From: Sphingobacterium corticibacter
GTDB lineage: Bacteria; Bacteroidota; Bacteroidia; Sphingobacteriales; Sphingobacteriaceae
Assembly (NCBI RefSeq): GCF_003076635.1
Contig: NZ_QDKG01000008.1
Coordinates: forward strand, 62,001-126,000
Direction: 5' to 3'
DNA length: 64,000 nucleotides
Part shown: one piece after another, positions 61,918 through 64,000 of the stretch
How the letters are laid out: every line of letters begins with the position of its first letter
Numbering within the stretch: position 1 is the first letter of the stretch
The notes under the pieces: generated by a model
Database searches by the model: none
What the model was told of the DNA's origin: nothing
What the model saw: only the letters and a program-made list of their open reading frames with translations
Position numbers and translations under genes: made by a program

Positions 61918-63645
61918 ATGAAATTTCAGAAGATACTTACGCAAACAGCGTTTTTGGCGATGCTTACTGGTGTCAGTTTTGAAGCAGCTGCTCAACAACG
62001 CGAAGAAACGGAAAAACCAGTTGCCATCGATTCATTTGTAATCGTTCGGGACTATCGGCCATTACTAGCCGACGCGGTCAAAATTCGCCGTAGTCCGGAT
62101 ATGTCCAATAAAAGAGAATACATGCCACGCCTAACGTATGGTAATGTGCCTGATAAGAAATTGGATATCAATACGGGATTGAGCGAGTTGAAAATCATGG
62201 AAACGCCTTTCATTCGCTCGCGCGATACCTATAGCAATTATGTAAAAGCAGGTGTTGGTAATTTAGGAACCATCATGGGCGAAGCATACTTCGCGGTAGA
62301 AGATTACGAAGATATTCGATTTGGCGGTTTCGTCAAGCACCTCAATCAAAAAGGTAGTCTAGATGACCAGCGCTTCAGCCGCCAAGAAGTTGGTGCTTTT
62401 GGTAGACGTATTTTTCCTGCTTTAACTATAGACGGACAGATTGGTTACAATCGTCTGGGTACAAACTTTTACGGTATTCCAGTAGATCAAAATGGTGCAT
62501 CGTTAAATCCATCTCGCGAAGGGCAAGTCTTCAATGACCTGTACCTTACAGGTGAAATGGTCAGCAACTTCGATCCAGAAGATGAAGATGCATTGAGTTT
62601 TTCACTCAAGACCGATGCCTATACGTTTTCGGATCGCTACGATGCGCGGGAGAATTCATTTGCCTTAGCGGGTTATTTGAACAAACGCGTGCGCACGTTT
62701 AACGTGGGAGCGAATGTAGCGGTAGATATAAATAATGTGGAAGGTGCAATGAATATACTCGGCGCATCAGGCGTGAGTAATTCTGTCGCTTCCGCTAATC
62801 CATATATTAGCTTCAAAGGGGCTAATTACACGATTCAATTAGGTGCCAACTTGGTATCGGAGTTTGGTGACCAATCTTCATTTAATATCTTTCCAAAAGC
62901 AGAAATAGATTTCTCTTTAGTACCCGAGTACTTCTACATTTTTGGTGGTGTCACCGGTGGAGTAGAGCGTGGATCATATCGCGAGTTCGCCCGTCAAAAT
63001 CCATTTTTGGCATCAGGTGTTACAATACAAAACACCATTGAACGTATGCACGCTTATGGTGGTATCAAAGGAAATGCTGGTGCTACATTTGGTTGGAAAG
63101 CCAAAGCATTCTATCGTCAATTAGAAGGTATGCCATTGTTTGTAAACAACATGGTCAATCCATTCCAATTTGATTTAGTGTATGATGGCGATGGCGACGA
63201 ATCGGTAAAACATATTGGTGTAGAAGGCGAGATCAACATTCGCGTTTCTGAAGCCGTTAACTTAGGTGGTCGATTGAATATTGATAATTATACCATGGCC
63301 TATCAGGCAGAAACTTGGCATACGCCAAATATCCGCTTGACAGCGAATGCGCGTTTCAACATCTCGGAAAAATTATATATTGATGCCGAAGCCTTGTTCC
63401 ACGGACAAACTTCTGCACGTGCGTTTGCCTACAATTCTAGTGGTGTAGCGATCGATCCGAGTGCACCTACGGTACAAAGTATACCATCGTTTTTAGATCT
63501 TAGCGCTGGAGCAGAATATAAAGCAACAAAGCAGTTAGGTATTTTTGTGAAAGCAAATAATATGCTAAATAACGAGTATCAACGTTACTTATATTACCCA
63601 AGATTAGGATTTAACGTGATTGGTGGACTCAATTTTTCGTTTTAA
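61918..63645 (+). CDS. Outer-membrane beta-barrel protein (TonB-receptor-like barrel)
   Basis: A 575-residue protein. Signal peptide MKFQKILTQTAFLAMLTGVS to AAAQQ, a short N-terminal region (KPVAIDSFVIVRDYRPLLAD), then alternating aromatic/hydrophobic strands of a large barrel. The C-terminal strand ends in Phe (RLGFNVIGGLNFSF), the usual outer-membrane signal, and KANNMLNNEYQRYLYYPRLG is typical of the last strands of TonB-dependent-receptor barrels. A plug domain is not evident. GTG at 61912 is rejected as start in favour of ATG 61918. Follows the TPR gene by 16 nt. Confidence 0.82.
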   Translation: MKFQKILTQTAFLAMLTGVSFEAAAQQREETEKPVAIDSFVIVRDYRPLLADAVKIRRSPDMSNKREYMPRLTYGNVPDKKLDINTGLSELKIMETPFIRSRDTYSNYVKAGVGNLGTIMGEAYFAVEDYEDIRFGGFVKHLNQKGSLDDQRFSRQEVGAFGRRIFPALTIDGQIGYNRLGTNFYGIPVDQNGASLNPSREGQVFNDLYLTGEMVSNFDPEDEDALSFSLKTDAYTFSDRYDARENSFALAGYLNKRVRTFNVGANVAVDINNVEGAMNILGASGVSNSVASANPYISFKGANYTIQLGANLVSEFGDQSSFNIFPKAEIDFSLVPEYFYIFGGVTGGVERGSYREFARQNPFLASGVTIQNTIERMHAYGGIKGNAGATFGWKAKAFYRQLEGMPLFVNNMVNPFQFDLVYDGDGDESVKHIGVEGEINIRVSEAVNLGGRLNIDNYTMAYQAETWHTPNIRLTANARFNISEKLYIDAEALFHGQTSARAFAYNSSGVAIDPSAPTVQSIPSFLDLSAGAEYKATKQLGIFVKANNMLNNEYQRYLYYPRLGFNVIGGLNFSF

Positions 63646-63659
63646 TTGATTCTTTCAAC

Positions 63660-63667
63660 TAAATTTG
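63660..63667 (+). promoter_or_regulatory. -7 box of the gene at the right edge
   Basis: TAAATTTG matches TAnnTTTG, 22 nt before the ATG at 63689. Confidence 0.5.
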
Positions 63668-63688
63668 TGTTTTAATCCCATCATCACT

Positions 63689-64000
63689 ATGGACTTAGGC
63701 AAGAAAATACAACAGGTACTCAAACATTATCCAAGCGTGAATGTGCATGGACTTGGTGCATTTAAAAAAGTACATCAGGCATCATCATTTGATGAGCAAC
63801 ATAATGTATTCTTGCCTCCCATTGATTACGTAGAATTTGACGATCGTTATCAAGACGGTTTAGATCTGGCAGAGTACCTTCGTCAGGAAAATGAAATTTC
63901 CCGTACCGATGCGCAAGAATTGGTCGCGCGAGAAGTTGCATTCATCGTTTCTAACATCAATGAACACGGCAAAGCGCATATTCCTCAACTAGGTGATCTA
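63689..64000 (+). CDS. HU/CCDC81-like domain protein, N-terminal part (cut by window end)
   Basis: The visible 104 codons read MDLGKKIQQVLKHYPSVNVH, then GLGAFKKV, and later ISRTDAQELVAREVAFIVSN with GKAHIPQLGDL. The layout (short helix, V-x-GLGAF beta turn, a second helix pair) matches the N-terminal HU-like CCDC81 domain of Bacteroidota proteins that often end in a SPOR domain and bind septal peptidoglycan. The SPOR part would lie beyond the window and cannot be confirmed. Division genes upstream fit such a role. Start chosen for its promoter box and first in-frame ATG. Confidence 0.65.
   Translation, partial: MDLGKKIQQVLKHYPSVNVHGLGAFKKVHQASSFDEQHNVFLPPIDYVEFDDRYQDGLDLAEYLRQENEISRTDAQELVAREVAFIVSNINEHGKAHIPQLGDL

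Noticed and set aside
1..64000. CRISPR arrays, tRNA or rRNA genes, insertion sequences
   Set aside because: None was seen: no regularly spaced identical repeats of CRISPR length, no tRNA cloverleaf noticed by eye, and no transposase reading frame.

Overview
The window is Bacteroidota DNA, most likely from the Sphingobacteriaceae (Sphingobacterium/Pedobacter relatives). The signs are the TAnnTTTG type of -7 promoter box in front of many genes, a division/cell-wall cluster without murF or ddl, an IntDOT-like integrase with CTnDOT-type mobilisation genes, and core protein families typical of the phylum. No tRNA, rRNA or CRISPR array was found.

Positions 1 to about 14,650 are the inner part and right end of an AT-rich integrative element. 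It holds a tyrosine recombinase (cut by the window edge), an McrBC modification-dependent restriction pair, two small excisionase-like HTH proteins, two transfer-region remnants (one with DUF3408), a candidate oriT, a MobA-like protein and a MobB relaxase. A four-gene restriction-modification operon follows: XRE controller, Eco57I-type adenine methyltransferase, nuclease-methyltransferase fusion, and a Dcm-like cytosine methyltransferase. No type IV secretion genes and no coupling protein lie between or beside these genes, so the element looks mobilisable (or decayed) with defence cargo. Its non-coding DNA has 10-bp-phased GGC repeat arrays, a 147-bp nested inverted repeat, and an operator-like palindrome over the R-M promoter.

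From about 14,650 to 40,700 the chromosome carries a small membrane protein, a glycosyltransferase/flippase-like operon, an EEP-family protein and a class-III aminotransferase. Next come an apparent operon of split transketolase, ECF sigma factor and putative anti-sigma protein, an exported formylglycine-generating-enzyme-like protein, an Nfu Fe-S carrier, purB, a small lipoprotein, an acyl-CoA dehydrogenase and an M48 protease. Then yidC with pyrG, a CBM9/glycosidase pair, queE, a cysteine-poor LutB homologue and aspS.

From 41,064 to 56,939 lies the dcw cluster in one direction: mraZ, rsmH, ftsL-like, ftsI, murE, mraY, murD, ftsW, murG, murC, ftsQ, ftsA, ftsZ. Upstream of mraZ are 10-bp-spaced boxes matching the MraZ operator pattern; between ftsA and ftsZ sit four DnaA-box-like 9-mers. 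pyrR and pyrB follow, then a 1009-residue TPR protein, an outer-membrane beta-barrel protein, and the start of an HU/CCDC81-like gene cut by the right edge.
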